This document shows positions 41,554-51,337 of a stretch of DNA of 64,000 bases, piece after piece. The stretch's first letter is position 1. Each line of letters opens with the position of its first letter. The DNA is from JAQUCI01 sp964553255 (lineage in GTDB: Bacteria; Bacillota_I; Bacilli_A; Erysipelotrichales; Erysipelotrichaceae), in the NCBI GenBank assembly GCA_964553255.1, contig CAZKJS010000004.1:5266-69265 (forward strand), written 5' to 3'. A program made the translations under genes and the position numbers. The notes below the pieces were generated by a model. It had not been told where the DNA came from, did not search any database, and was given only the letters and a program-made list of their open reading frames with translations.

Positions 41554-42937
41554 AATATCCAAGCAATGATCTTGGCGCCAAGCGACAAGGTGGTGAGTCA
41601 TTAGTATTTTCACAGGTTTTTGATAAAGCTGTACTACCCCATCCAGCACCAAATGACATATCACCATTCCAGTTATCTGCATAGTAGGATATAGAACGAG
41701 TTCCTAAGTAGAATATTTCTATATGAACATGTGCTCCTGATGAGTTTCCACTTGAGCCAACACTACCAATTTTATCACCAGCACTTACAATAGTACCGAT
41801 AGCAATTGGAGAATCCTTCTCTAAGTGTAAATATTTGATGGCATAGGTTTTATTACCTACAGCTACTAATAGATATATTTGATTACCACCGCCAGTACTT
41901 CCAGGATAACCACAAGTACTACCAAGATAACCCTTCGTTGCACATGCATTTGCACGATAAAGCACAACCCCATTAGCAACTGCTTTTACTGTTGTTCCAA
42001 CACTAGCAGCAACATCTATTCCCAAATGAACACCACCACCAAATGATGGCGGGTAATACCATGTAGATGCCGAGATACGACCATTAACAACTGGTTTTGT
42101 CCATCCTGGTGAGGGTAATATATTACCTAAAGCTTCACTGATATCACGAAGTTTAGAAACTGAATCAGCGTAATCTTGAGCTATTTGATTAGCCTGTGCC
42201 TCAAGATCCGCTTCTTGGCGATAGAACTCAATCAAAGCTTGTTCGATATAAGCCTTTAACCCCAATACATACTTTTTATTAGCTTCTACATTAGCTTTAT
42301 TAGCTTCAAGTGAAACTTTTTGGCGATCAAGTTCTTCTTTGTTTACATTTAGAATAGCAATCTCGGCTTCAAGATCCTTCATCATCTTATGATCCGAAGC
42401 TTCAATATCAGCCAAAGCTTCAACTCTTCTTATCAAATCAAGCAAACTAGTCGCACCAATTAGAAATTCAATATAATTGTTAACATGAATAAATGACTGC
42501 ATGCTTATCATACGATCTTGAATTGCTTCATCAATCGATTCAACTTTGTCTTCTCTTACTGTTATTTCTTCAATCAAGGCAACTATCGATTCCTCTGTTG
42601 TCTTAATTGATCGTTGTAACGTCGCGATCTCTTTTTCAATTATCGCTATCTTAGCCTCATAATCTTTAACTTTTTTGATGTTTTCAGCTATGTTATCTTT
42701 TAAATTTTCAAGTTTATCTTGAATATCTTCAAGATCATTTAAGCGATCATTAGCTTTTTCATTAAGATATATCTGATATAACTTACATAGTTCAATCGTT
42801 GCTGCATCACTAAGACTGCCACTACATAAACTATCATAATAAGCTTCATTACCCGCAAAATCATCACCCTTCACAATCATTATTGATGATGATAGAAAAA
42901 TTGTGATCGCTAAAAGATATTTAACAAGTTTTTTCAT
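41552..42937 (-). CDS. Exported coiled-coil M23 peptidase (FtsEX-linked murein hydrolase)
   Basis: About 461 residues: signal peptide (about 1-24), long coiled coil (about 60-265), then an M23 (LytM) domain. The zinc ligands are kept (H and D of GGVHLGID, H of GAHVHIEIF), so unlike Escherichia coli EnvC it could be catalytic itself, as in PcsB/CwlO-like partners of FtsEX. The ATG at 42937 forms an ATGA overlap with ftsX and follows GGTGG. Unusual for a Bacillota exported protein, it has several cysteine pairs: CSGSLSDAATIELC, CATKGYLGSTC and CENTNDSPPC, suggesting disulfides. Gene order ftsE-ftsX-M23 implies activation by FtsEX at division. Confidence 0.9.
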   Translation of the reverse strand: MKKLVKYLLAITIFLSSSIMIVKGDDFAGNEAYYDSLCSGSLSDAATIELCKLYQIYLNEKANDRLNDLEDIQDKLENLKDNIAENIKKVKDYEAKIAIIEKEIATLQRSIKTTEESIVALIEEITVREDKVESIDEAIQDRMISMQSFIHVNNYIEFLIGATSLLDLIRRVEALADIEASDHKMMKDLEAEIAILNVNKEELDRQKVSLEANKANVEANKKYVLGLKAYIEQALIEFYRQEADLEAQANQIAQDYADSVSKLRDISEALGNILPSPGWTKPVVNGRISASTWYYPPSFGGGVHLGIDVAASVGTTVKAVANGVVLYRANACATKGYLGSTCGYPGSTGGGNQIYLLVAVGNKTYAIKYLHLEKDSPIAIGTIVSAGDKIGSVGSSGNSSGAHVHIEIFYLGTRSISYYADNWNGDMSFGAGWGSTALSKTCENTNDSPPCRLAPRSLLGY

Positions 42938-43833
42938 CTTTTCCACCATAGTTTGCGGCTAACGGAGATAAAACTACCCAACATACCAACAAAAACACCA
43001 AGCAAAAATAGTACTGAAGCTAACATCAAGATGAAAGGATAGGTTGGTACTAACGCAAAAATTCTTGTAAATAAGTAACCATCAAGTAAATCATAAAGAT
43101 AGATATATCCACCTACCGTGATTATAACGGGAATGATCGCACCAAGAGCACCAATGAACATGCCTTCAATGATAAACGGCCATCTAATAAAACCATTCTT
43201 CGCTCCAACTGTTCTCATTATAAAAATCTCATCCCAACGAGCATTTATCGTAGTATCAATAGTATTAGTTATCAACAATACCGCCAATAAAGCTAAAGCC
43301 GCCATCACAACAAGACTACCGTTCTTAATTGATTCCATTGACTCCATCAATAACAATGTACCTGTTCCGCCATAATTTACTTTTTCAATATTGGTCATCA
43401 AACCAACTTCTTCAGCTACTACCGCAATATCATCACCACTTATTATTTCAATTAAAAAGGCATCTCTTAATGGGTTTTTATCACCGACATACATTTTGAA
43501 CAAGGCACCCTGATCACCATACGCTGCAATAAAAGCCTGTAGTTCACTATCTTTATCAGAGAAAGTTACCATCTTAACACCCGGTATTTTCTCAATAGCT
43601 TTTCGCATTTCCATGATTTCTTCGCTTGGTGTTCCTAGACTGATCTTGGCATGAATTTGCACACTTTCTTCAATACTATTAACAATTCCTCTAATATTTG
43701 CACTTAAGATCAAAAAGACACTAACGATCATTAAAGTCATCGTTACCGCACTAGCACTAGAAAATGACATTGCTCGATGTCTACCAACACCTAAAAAACC
43801 TTCCTTAAATGCGCGCATGATCCTATTTATCAT
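42934..43833 (-). CDS. ftsX: Cell-division ABC permease FtsX
   Basis: About 299 residues with FtsX topology: N-terminal helix (about 24-46), extracytoplasmic domain (about 50-170) with IPGVKMVTFSDKDSEL, and three C-terminal helices. RWDEIFIMRTVGAKNGFIRWPF is the family motif. It transmits ATPase movement to the murein hydrolase encoded next. Its start overlaps ftsE by 11 bases. Confidence 0.94.
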   Translation of the reverse strand: MINRIMRAFKEGFLGVGRHRAMSFSSASAVTMTLMIVSVFLILSANIRGIVNSIEESVQIHAKISLGTPSEEIMEMRKAIEKIPGVKMVTFSDKDSELQAFIAAYGDQGALFKMYVGDKNPLRDAFLIEIISGDDIAVVAEEVGLMTNIEKVNYGGTGTLLLMESMESIKNGSLVVMAALALLAVLLITNTIDTTINARWDEIFIMRTVGAKNGFIRWPFIIEGMFIGALGAIIPVIITVGGYIYLYDLLDGYLFTRIFALVPTYPFILMLASVLFLLGVFVGMLGSFISVSRKLWWKR

Positions 43834-44515
43834 GAGAATGATAACCTCCCTCTACTAAGTCAGCCACAACATGGCCACTTTCAAGGATGATTGTCCTTTT
43901 TTTATAGAAATCAACTATTTTCTCATCATGGGTCACCATAATGATAGTTGTTTTTTCTTCATTATTTATTTTACCTAAAACCTGAATAATTTCTTTTGAC
44001 ATCTGTGGATCAAGATTGCCTGTTGGTTCATCAGCTATTAATATCTTTGGCTGATTTGCGATGGCTCTTGCGATCGCTGCTCTTTGTTGTTGTCCACCAG
44101 AAAGTTGTGATGGGTATGAATTGGCTTTATCCCCAAGATTGACCATATCTAAAACTTCACGTACACGTTTACGCGCTTTTATTTTATCAACATTTATTAC
44201 TTCAAGCGCAAAATAGACATTTTCAAACACTGTCTTTGCAGGTAATAAACGATAATCCTGAAATACAACTCCTAAACTTTGACGATGTTTAGGAACTTGA
44301 GATGTTTTAAGCTTACCAATATCAACACCATCAAGTAAAACAGCACCACTAGTAGGTGCTTCCTCACAATTGATCAACTTGATCAAAGTTGATTTACCTG
44401 ATCCTGTTGGCCCAATGATATAAACAAACTCACCTTGATCTATCTTAAGGTTAACATTGTAAAGGGCATTAAAGCCATTTCTAAATTTTTTACCAACACC
44501 CAAGAATTCTAACAT
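43823..44515 (-). CDS. ftsE: Cell-division ABC ATPase FtsE
   Basis: About 230 residues. Walker A GPTGSGKSTLIKLI, Q-loop QDYRLLPAKTVFENV, signature LSGGQQQRAAIARAI, Walker B LIADEPTGNLDP, MVTHDEKIV. The start MLEFLGVGKKF is typical of Bacillota FtsE. First gene of the ftsE-ftsX-M23 operon; ftsX overlaps its end. Confidence 0.95.
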   Translation of the reverse strand: MLEFLGVGKKFRNGFNALYNVNLKIDQGEFVYIIGPTGSGKSTLIKLINCEEAPTSGAVLLDGVDIGKLKTSQVPKHRQSLGVVFQDYRLLPAKTVFENVYFALEVINVDKIKARKRVREVLDMVNLGDKANSYPSQLSGGQQQRAAIARAIANQPKILIADEPTGNLDPQMSKEIIQVLGKINNEEKTTIIMVTHDEKIVDFYKKRTIILESGHVVADLVEGGYHSHDK

Positions 44516-44585
44516 ATAGTCACATCCGTTCTTTTAGATTATAACATAACTATATTATTACAAAAATGGACAAAACTTGAAATGC

Positions 44586-45443
44586 TTAAATCTTATAGTC
44601 AAATGAGAAACCATTACCATGTACTTCATTAGCATCTTGAATGATCAAGAATGCTTGGGCATCAATCTCATTTACCGCACGAACAAAGGTTGGATATTGA
44701 TTGTTAGTTAAGACAACCAATAATACTTCTTTATGTTCTTTAGTATAACCGCCTTTACCTTGTAAAATCGTCGTACCACGATCAAGATCACTATGAATCA
44801 TTGAATTAATCTCTTCAATCTTATCACTAATGATGTAAACCGCTTTAGCTTTATCAGCACCAAACGTTAAGACTTTATCAACCGCAAACGAAGTTCCCCA
44901 AACAGCGATAAACCCAATCAATACCGCTTCCATGCCATAACTGATCAATCCTAAAAGCACAGTTAGTGCATCAATGATCAGTATTAAACTTGATAGTTTT
45001 AACCCAGTAAATTTATTTATGATAAGTGGTGGAATATCCATACCACCAGTACTAGCCCCCGCTTTAAATACAAGCCCAACTCCTGCTCCACCCAATAATC
45101 CTGCATAAAGACTTGCAAGTATTGGATCAATTGCTATTTCGATATTGAAACTGTTGATCATGATTAACATCAAAGGATAAAGTATGGTCGTTATCATCGT
45201 ACTGACCGCAAACATCTTACCTAAAAAGATACTACCTATAACAAATAATGCTATCATTAATACGTTGATAATTAGTGTTGGATCAACATTCAATAAAGCA
45301 CTAAACGCAACCGCTATACCAGCAACACCACCTGATAATATATTAAACGGCAATACAAATACCGAAACAGAAAATGCAAGGATAAAACAACCTACTATAA
45401 TTTGTGTTGCATTTCTAAAGTTCAAAGCTTGTTTTTTTACCAT
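44586..45443 (-). CDS. YitT family membrane protein
   Basis: About 285 residues: five to six membrane helices with the family motifs FNILSGGVAGIA and GGAGVGLVFKAGASTGGMDI, then a C-terminal cytosolic DUF2179 domain (TILQGKGGYTKEHKEVLLVVLTNNQ). The family is widespread in Bacillota without a firm function. Single gene, divergent from the SIS-domain gene. Confidence 0.9.
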   Translation of the reverse strand: MVKKQALNFRNATQIIVGCFILAFSVSVFVLPFNILSGGVAGIAVAFSALLNVDPTLIINVLMIALFVIGSIFLGKMFAVSTMITTILYPLMLIMINSFNIEIAIDPILASLYAGLLGGAGVGLVFKAGASTGGMDIPPLIINKFTGLKLSSLILIIDALTVLLGLISYGMEAVLIGFIAVWGTSFAVDKVLTFGADKAKAVYIISDKIEEINSMIHSDLDRGTTILQGKGGYTKEHKEVLLVVLTNNQYPTFVRAVNEIDAQAFLIIQDANEVHGNGFSFDYKI

Positions 45444-45563
45444 AACCCCACCTTATGATATTGTATCAAATTAAGTGTTATAATATAAGTAATCACAATA
45501 AGATATTGTTTCATATAAATGTTACAGTGCTATAATATTTATAAACGATCAAGGAGAAAAATA

Positions 45564-46670
45564 ATGGAAAAGAAACCTACAATGATGGATTATATTTATC
45601 AAACGCCACAGACCGTGCTTGATAATGTTGATCAATCAGTAAAGCTTACCAAAAAACTGGTAGATCTTTATTGTGCCAATGATTATGATAGTATTTTAGT
45701 AGTTGCTAGTGGTTCAAGCTACAATGGCTCACTTTGCGCCCGTAGCTTTGTACGCGAATATCTTAAAAGTGAGTTTAAGATTATCCCCCCATTCACATTC
45801 TTACATCATGAAAATGATTTAAGAGATAAGGCTTTTACCGTTTGTATATCACAAAGCGGATATAGCACAAACACTATCGATTGTTTAAAGTTATTAAAAT
45901 CAAAAAATGAAACAACAATAGGAATCACCGGTAGAGATGAGTGTGATTTCCAACTATACTGTGATCATTTAATTAATTGGGGTGTTGGTGAAGAAAAAGT
46001 CGGGTTTGTGACAAAAGGCGTTGTTACCCTTGCTTTATTTTGGATGTTATTTGCCTTAGAAGTAGCTCTTACTAAAAAAACTATAACTTTAGCTCAATAC
46101 GAAGAAGTAAAACAAGACATTAGAAAAGCGATGGTTATTCACAAACAATTAACAACTGAAACGATAAATAAGTATCATGAGAATTACAAAACATTTACTT
46201 CGCTTGATAAACTACATATTTTAGGAAGTGGACCTAACTTTGGTACGGCCGTTGAAGGTGCATTAAAAATAAGTGAAACCGTATGTCTACCTTGTTTTGC
46301 TTATGAAGCTGAAGAATTCATTCATGGTCCAAATATACAGTTTGACCCAAGCTACGCTGCTATCTTTATCGATAACAATTCAGGCTACGCCTCATCAGAA
46401 CGTATTATCAATGTTTATAAAGCTACTCGTATTATTACTGATAAAGCTTTCATTATCACAAATGATCCAAGTGTCGAAGAGAAATACGCATTTAGAACTA
46501 CTGAAGAAACCTGCCCACTAATTTCACCACTTTATAAATTAGCTGTTTTTCAAACACTCTCTTATTTAATAACTAATGATACTGTTCATTGGCATACTCA
46601 TCCATTATATGAAAAGTTTAAAGATAATGACTTAGTAAAGTCAAAATCAAAGCCTAACCTATACTTATAA
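45564..46670 (+). CDS. Double SIS-domain sugar-phosphate isomerase/deglycase-like protein
   Basis: About 368 residues with two SIS domains, like the isomerase half of GlmS without the glutaminase. The first carries VVASGSSYNGSLCARSF and ISQSGYSTNTIDCL, the second ILGSGPNFGTAVEGALKISE and EAEEFIHGPN. Relatives include AgaS and FrlB, which act on amino-sugar or fructosamine phosphates; no sugar transporter is adjacent, so the substrate is open. AAGGAG at 45551-45556 fixes the ATG at 45564; an upstream in-frame ATG at 45519 overlaps the promoter (TATAAT 45531-45536). Confidence 0.85.
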   Translation: MEKKPTMMDYIYQTPQTVLDNVDQSVKLTKKLVDLYCANDYDSILVVASGSSYNGSLCARSFVREYLKSEFKIIPPFTFLHHENDLRDKAFTVCISQSGYSTNTIDCLKLLKSKNETTIGITGRDECDFQLYCDHLINWGVGEEKVGFVTKGVVTLALFWMLFALEVALTKKTITLAQYEEVKQDIRKAMVIHKQLTTETINKYHENYKTFTSLDKLHILGSGPNFGTAVEGALKISETVCLPCFAYEAEEFIHGPNIQFDPSYAAIFIDNNSGYASSERIINVYKATRIITDKAFIITNDPSVEEKYAFRTTEETCPLISPLYKLAVFQTLSYLITNDTVHWHTHPLYEKFKDNDLVKSKSKPNLYL

Positions 46671-46672
46671 AT

Positions 46673-46702
46673 AAAAGGGGACATGTTGATGTCTCCTTTT
46701 TA
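46673..46702. terminator. Bidirectional terminator between SIS gene and prfB
   Basis: AAAAGGGGACAT pairs with ATGTCTCCTTTT over a short loop; T-rich tails exist in both directions. The prfB stop lies at its edge. Confidence 0.8.
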
Positions 46703-47804
46703 CTTTTGAACCTGTTTCTTTAAATAAGCATAAATAAACTCATCAATATTACCATCCATTACAGCAGCGATATTTCCTTCTTCATGACTTGTTCTAACAT
46801 CTTTTACCAGTGTATATGGCATAAATACATAAGATCTAATCTGAGCTCCCCATTCAATGGCTTTTTGTTCTCCTTTGATTTGAGCAACTTTAGCTTCTTG
46901 TTCTTCTATCTTTAATTGAAGTAATTTAGATTTTAACATCAACATTGCTTGTTGTTTGTTCACTAACTGTGATCTTTCCGATTGGCAGTTAGCAATTAAA
47001 CCTGTTGGTTTGTGGATCAATCTAACAGCGGAGTCTACTTTGTTAACGTTTTGTCCACCAGCACCACTTGACCGATGAGTTTCTATGATAATATCACTTT
47101 CATTGATAACTATATCAATTTCATCATCAAACTTTGGCATTACATCAACGGCTGCGAATGAAGTATGTCTTCTACCTGATGAGTCAAAGGGCGATATTCT
47201 AACTAAACGATGAACGCCTTTTTCACTTTTTAGATAGCCATATGCCATTTCACCTTCAATTAATACACTTACTGATTTAATACCAGCTTCATCACCGGCT
47301 TGATAATCAAGAGTTGTAATACGAAATCCTTTTCTTTCAGCCCAGCGGGTATACATGCGATGTAACATTTCAGCCCAATCTTGGCTTTCTGTGCCACCTG
47401 CTCCTGGATGAAGTTCAATAATTGCACTGTTTTTATCATACGGATGACTAAGTAACACTTTAATCTCGAACTCTTCAAATGTTTCTAACATTTGAATTAG
47501 TTCTTCTTCACATAATTCCATTATCTCTTGATCATAACCATCTTTCAGTAATATAACCATCTCTTCAATTTCTTTGACTATATTAATGAGATGTTCATAC
47601 TGATCAACAATGTTTTTAGTGCTGTTTAGTTCGTTGATTATTTTTTGTGCCGCTTTTTGATCACTCCAAAAACCGTCTTTTGTCATCGCTTCACTAAGTT
47701 GGTCAATAAGTTCTTTTTTCTTAGTTAAGTCAAAGCGAATCTCCAAGCTGATTTAGCTTTTCTTTTGTTTCATCATTTTTTTGTCTTATTTCATATAATT
47801 CCAT
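46700..47804 (-). CDS. prfB: Peptide chain release factor 2, with programmed +1 frameshift
   Basis: RF2 of about 367 residues made from two frames. ATG 47804 starts a 24-codon frame (MELYEIRQKNDETKEK...) ending in CTT-TGA-C, with the TGA at 47730-47732. Slipping one base forward on CTT continues as LDLTKKKELID to the stop at 46700. A GGAG sequence 5 bases before CTT acts as the internal Shine-Dalgarno. This is the classic autoregulatory site: low RF2 favours the slip. The body has the GGQ motif (SSGAGGQNVNKVDSAVR) and SPFDSSGRRHTSF (the SPF tripeptide that reads UGA). Its start directly follows the secA stop codon. A functional RF2 shows that UGA is a stop here. Confidence 0.95.
47729..47746 (-). 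other. prfB: Programmed +1 frameshift site of prfB
   Basis: Minus-strand order: GGAG, five bases, CTT, TGA, C. This is the conserved bacterial RF2 slip site; the in-frame TGA is codon 25. Confidence 0.93.
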
Positions 47805-50153
47805 TTAAGCTTTTTCCTCAAACTTTATTTTTAAACGCATACAGAAAGTAACAACCTCTTGCGATATTTGCGCAAGAACTTCTTCAAACATTTGATAACC
47901 TTCTTCAACATAAGCTTGTAGTGGATTACTTTGGGCATATGATCTAAGGTGAATTCCATCTCTTAATTTACTCATGATATCAATATGATTAATCCAAGCG
48001 CGATCCATTACTTTTAATACCATAACTTTTTCAAGTGGCATTATTTGGTCTTTGATCAACGCTATCTTATTTTGATATGTTGACCACACCTTATCCTTGC
48101 AGATAGAACTTACTTCATCAATTGATTTACTTGTGAACATTGCGCTATTGATAACACCATCGGCTAACTCCAATTTCTTAAGAGCACCGATAACCCCATC
48201 AACATCTACAAAACCATTCTTATCTTTGCTTAAGCTATGTGCTTTAACAATCTTCTCGACTACACGATCAAACATACCATGTACGATTTCATGGATATCA
48301 TCATTTTCTAAGATAAAATTACGTTGATCATAAATGATTTCTCTTTGTTGACGTAAAACATCATCATATTCTAATAAAGATTTTCTGACATCAAAATTAT
48401 AACCTTCAACACGTTTTTGAGCACTACTTATTGATTTAGTGATAACTTTAGATTCAACAGCTACATCACCAAGTTGACTAAACAGTCCTTCCATTCTCTC
48501 GCCACCAAATCTAACCATTAACTCATCTTGTACTGAGACATAAAAGCGCGAGAAACCCGGATCTCCTTGGCGTCCACTTCTACCACGTAATTGGTTATCA
48601 ATGCGTCTTGATTCATGACGCTCACTTCCCAAAACAGCAAGACCACCAAGTTCGCGTACACCTTCTCCAAGTTTGATATCAGTTCCACGTCCAGCCATAT
48701 TAGTAGCGATCGTGACTGACCCCTTATGACCGGCTTTTGCTATGATATCAGCTTCACGAGCATGGTTCTTAGCATTTAATACTTCATGTCTAATACGACG
48801 TTGTGTTAACATCTTGCTTACAAACTCACTTGTTTCAACCGCTATCGTACCAACCAATACTGGCTGTCCCTTTTGATTACATTCAATGATCTCTTCAATC
48901 AACGCTTGAAACTTTGCTTTCTTAGTCCCAAATACCGCATCAGTATAGTCATTTCTTACAATCGGTTTATTCGTTGGTATCTCTAAAACTCTCATGTTAT
49001 AAAGTGAAAGAAATTCTTCCTCTTCTGTTTTTGCAGTACCAGTCATACCGCATAGTTTCTTATATAGTCTAAAGAAATTCTGATATGTGATTGTTGCCAA
49101 AGTTGAGGTTTCTTCCTTGATTGGCACGCCTTCTTTTGCCTCAATAGCTTGATGAAGGCCATCTGAATATTGACGCCCCTCCATCATTCTTCCAGTAAAC
49201 TGGTCAACAATAACAATCTTTCGATCATTTACCACATATTCAACATCCTTAGCCATTCCATAGTTGGCTTTCAATGCCATATTGATGTGATGCACAAGGT
49301 TTGTGTATTGAACATCAAAAAGATTTGTAATCTTAAATGCTTGTTCAGCCTTTTCAACACCCGGTTCTTTAATCTGTACTGCTTTTGTCTTAACATCTAT
49401 TTCGTAATCTTCATCTAAAACGAATCGCTTTACTAAACGATCTGCTTGCATATATAAGTTAGCTGTTTGTTTAGCACCACCGCTTATGATAAGCGGTGTT
49501 CTTGATTCATCAATCAATATTGAGTCGACTTCATCAACAAGAGCGAAATTTAGTGGTCGCAATACCCGATCTTTTACATCAGTTACCATATTGTCTCTAA
49601 GGTAATCAAAACCTACTTCCGCATTTGTAGTATATGTAATATCACATTCAAATGCCTTGCGTTTACTTACAGGCAAAAGAGTCCTTAAATTTAAACCTAC
49701 AGTTAAACCTAAAAACTCATGGATTTGCCCCATCCATTTAGCATCTCTTTCAGCAAGATATTCATTGACAGTAACAACATGAACACCTTCTTTTGAAAGT
49801 GCATTTAGATAAACCGGCATGATGGAAGTTAAGGTTTTACCTTCACCTGTCTTCATTTCTGCTATATCACCGTTATGTAAAACGATACCACCCATTACTT
49901 GAACAAAATACGGATATTCTCCAATTACTCTTTTTGCGGCTTCTCTAATAGTCGCAAAAGCTTCAGGTAAAATATCATCCAATGTCTCATTATTAGCTAA
50001 GCGATCACGTAAGATATCAGTTTGTTGACGCAACTCTGCATCACTTTTTTGACTCATTGCTTGAGCAAAGGAATCTACTTTATTAGCTATTTTCTTTATT
50101 TCATTAAGTCTCTTTTGATCAAAATTGAGTAGATTACTTAAGAAGTTTGCCAT
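47805..50153 (-). CDS. secA: Preprotein translocase ATPase SecA
   Basis: About 782 residues. Walker A EMKTGEGKTLT, DEVDSILIDESRTPLIISG, motif GRGTDIKLG and QLRGRSGRQGDPG. It drives Sec-dependent export. It is shorter than Bacillus SecA and ends at KIKFEEKA without the zinc-binding C-terminal tail that recruits SecB, a common state in this part of the Bacillota. Translationally adjacent to prfB, as in Bacillus. Confidence 0.97.
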   Translation of the reverse strand: MANFLSNLLNFDQKRLNEIKKIANKVDSFAQAMSQKSDAELRQQTDILRDRLANNETLDDILPEAFATIREAAKRVIGEYPYFVQVMGGIVLHNGDIAEMKTGEGKTLTSIMPVYLNALSKEGVHVVTVNEYLAERDAKWMGQIHEFLGLTVGLNLRTLLPVSKRKAFECDITYTTNAEVGFDYLRDNMVTDVKDRVLRPLNFALVDEVDSILIDESRTPLIISGGAKQTANLYMQADRLVKRFVLDEDYEIDVKTKAVQIKEPGVEKAEQAFKITNLFDVQYTNLVHHINMALKANYGMAKDVEYVVNDRKIVIVDQFTGRMMEGRQYSDGLHQAIEAKEGVPIKEETSTLATITYQNFFRLYKKLCGMTGTAKTEEEEFLSLYNMRVLEIPTNKPIVRNDYTDAVFGTKKAKFQALIEEIIECNQKGQPVLVGTIAVETSEFVSKMLTQRRIRHEVLNAKNHAREADIIAKAGHKGSVTIATNMAGRGTDIKLGEGVRELGGLAVLGSERHESRRIDNQLRGRSGRQGDPGFSRFYVSVQDELMVRFGGERMEGLFSQLGDVAVESKVITKSISSAQKRVEGYNFDVRKSLLEYDDVLRQQREIIYDQRNFILENDDIHEIVHGMFDRVVEKIVKAHSLSKDKNGFVDVDGVIGALKKLELADGVINSAMFTSKSIDEVSSICKDKVWSTYQNKIALIKDQIMPLEKVMVLKVMDRAWINHIDIMSKLRDGIHLRSYAQSNPLQAYVEEGYQMFEEVLAQISQEVVTFCMRLKIKFEEKA

Positions 50154-50282
50154 TTAATCTCTCCTTTAATTACCGATATATTATATCATATTAGATCTAT
50201 AACACGACTATATCGATTTTTTCATCAGTTAAGTATATCATAATATTATTGACTAACATAATCTAGACTTACCCACCTATCA

Positions 50283-50311
50283 TTGTAATCGCTTTCATTT
50301 TTTATTATAAT
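50283..50311 (+). promoter_or_regulatory. Promoter of the mgtC-like gene
   Basis: TTGTAA at 50283-50288 and TATAAT at 50306-50311, spacer 17 bases; GAGGTGA precedes the ATG. The leader is short, with no room for a magnesium riboswitch. Confidence 0.6.
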
Positions 50312-50329
50312 TAATAAAAGAGGTGACTT

Positions 50330-51010
50330 ATGTTTGACAGTATCCGCGATATTAATATTTATTCGATTATAGTAAGAGTCTTGCTTGCACTATTTGTTGG
50401 TGGCATTTTAGGTATTGAGCGAGGCTATAAAAAACGACCAGCTGGTTTTAGAACATACATGTTAGTCTGTGTTGGTTCAGCACTTGTAATGATGACAAAT
50501 CAATATGTTTTTCAAGTATATATGACATCTGATCCAGTTAGAATGGGAGCTCAAGTTGTAAGTGGTATTGGTTTTTTAGGAGCTGGTGCCATTCTTATCA
50601 CAGGTCGAAATCAAGTTAAAGGAATTACAACCGCTGCTGGATTATGGACTGCGGCATGTAGTGGTTTAGCTATAGGTATTGGTTTTTATGAAGGCGCTCT
50701 GATTGGTGCATTAGCTATTATTATCATCATGGCTTTTATGCACAATCTAGACACCTATATCCACACTCACGCAAAAGTAATGGAAATATACATAGAAATG
50801 GATAACACTATGCCCTTTAGTCATTTTTTGAAATTCATTCGTTCAAAAGACATTCTAGTTACTGATATCCAAATGAACATCAGCAAATATCAAAATAACG
50901 ATATCTCAAATGCCTTTATTTCCGTCAGTAGTTATAAGTCCATGTCCCATAGCGACATCTTAGCTATTTTAGAAAGCGCCCCTGGCATCTATTATATCGA
51001 ACAAATTTAA
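50330..51010 (+). CDS. MgtC/SapB family membrane protein
   Basis: About 226 residues. Four to five membrane helices with the family motifs GGILGIERGYKKRPAGFRTYMLVCVGSAL and GIGFLGAGAI, GITTAAGLWTAA; a C-terminal ~75-residue cytosolic ACT-like domain. MgtC proteins are linked to magnesium limitation and inhibition of ATP synthase; many Bacillota homologues are uncharacterised. Single gene with its own promoter and terminator. Confidence 0.92.
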   Translation: MFDSIRDINIYSIIVRVLLALFVGGILGIERGYKKRPAGFRTYMLVCVGSALVMMTNQYVFQVYMTSDPVRMGAQVVSGIGFLGAGAILITGRNQVKGITTAAGLWTAACSGLAIGIGFYEGALIGALAIIIIMAFMHNLDTYIHTHAKVMEIYIEMDNTMPFSHFLKFIRSKDILVTDIQMNISKYQNNDISNAFISVSSYKSMSHSDILAILESAPGIYYIEQI

Positions 51011-51027
51011 ATCTCATTTTTTGCACA

Positions 51028-51054
51028 AAAAAGGTTGTATTACTACAACCTTTT
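51028..51054 (+). terminator. Intrinsic terminator of the mgtC-like gene
   Basis: AAAAGGTTGTA pairs with TACAACCTTTT; T tail follows. Convergent with the cold-shock genes and likely used from both sides. Confidence 0.85.
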
Positions 51055-51061
51055 CCCGTTT

Positions 51062-51259
51062 TTAAAGTCTAACGATATTATGTGCTTGTAAGCCACGGTC
51101 GCCTTCAATCAAATCGAATTCAACATCTGCGCCTTCTTCGATTGTTTTGAAGCCTTCCATAACTAATTGTGAGTAGTGGAAGAATACATCTCTGTCGTCA
51201 TCTAACTTGATGAATCCAAAACCCTTTTCTTTGTTAAACTTTTTAACTTTGCCTGTCAT
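51062..51259 (-). CDS. Cold-shock domain protein (second copy)
   Basis: 65 residues, a single cold-shock domain: GKVKKFNKEKGFGFIKLDDDRD (RNP1 region) and VFFHYSQL (RNP2). It binds single-stranded RNA/DNA as a chaperone. The ATG at 51259 follows AAGG; an in-frame TTG 39 bases upstream is part of a TTGACT sequence and is unlikely as a start. A TTTGCT-17-TATAAT promoter lies between the two cold-shock genes. Confidence 0.92.
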   Translation of the reverse strand: MTGKVKKFNKEKGFGFIKLDDDRDVFFHYSQLVMEGFKTIEEGADVEFDLIEGDRGLQAHNIVRL

Positions 51260-51337
51260 CTTAAACCTTATACCTTTCCTCGAGCCAACTTTAGTCAACT
51301 ACACCTATATTATAACCGTTTTCATAAATAAAGCAAA

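Noticed and set aside
46700..47746. prfB as a simple gene starting at TTG 47746
   Set aside because: The start codon lies one codon set before a CTT-TGA-C slip site in the other frame; the full RF2 begins at 47804 and uses a +1 frameshift.
50154..50329. Magnesium riboswitch before the mgtC-like gene
   Set aside because: The predicted start point leaves a leader of only about 10-15 bases.
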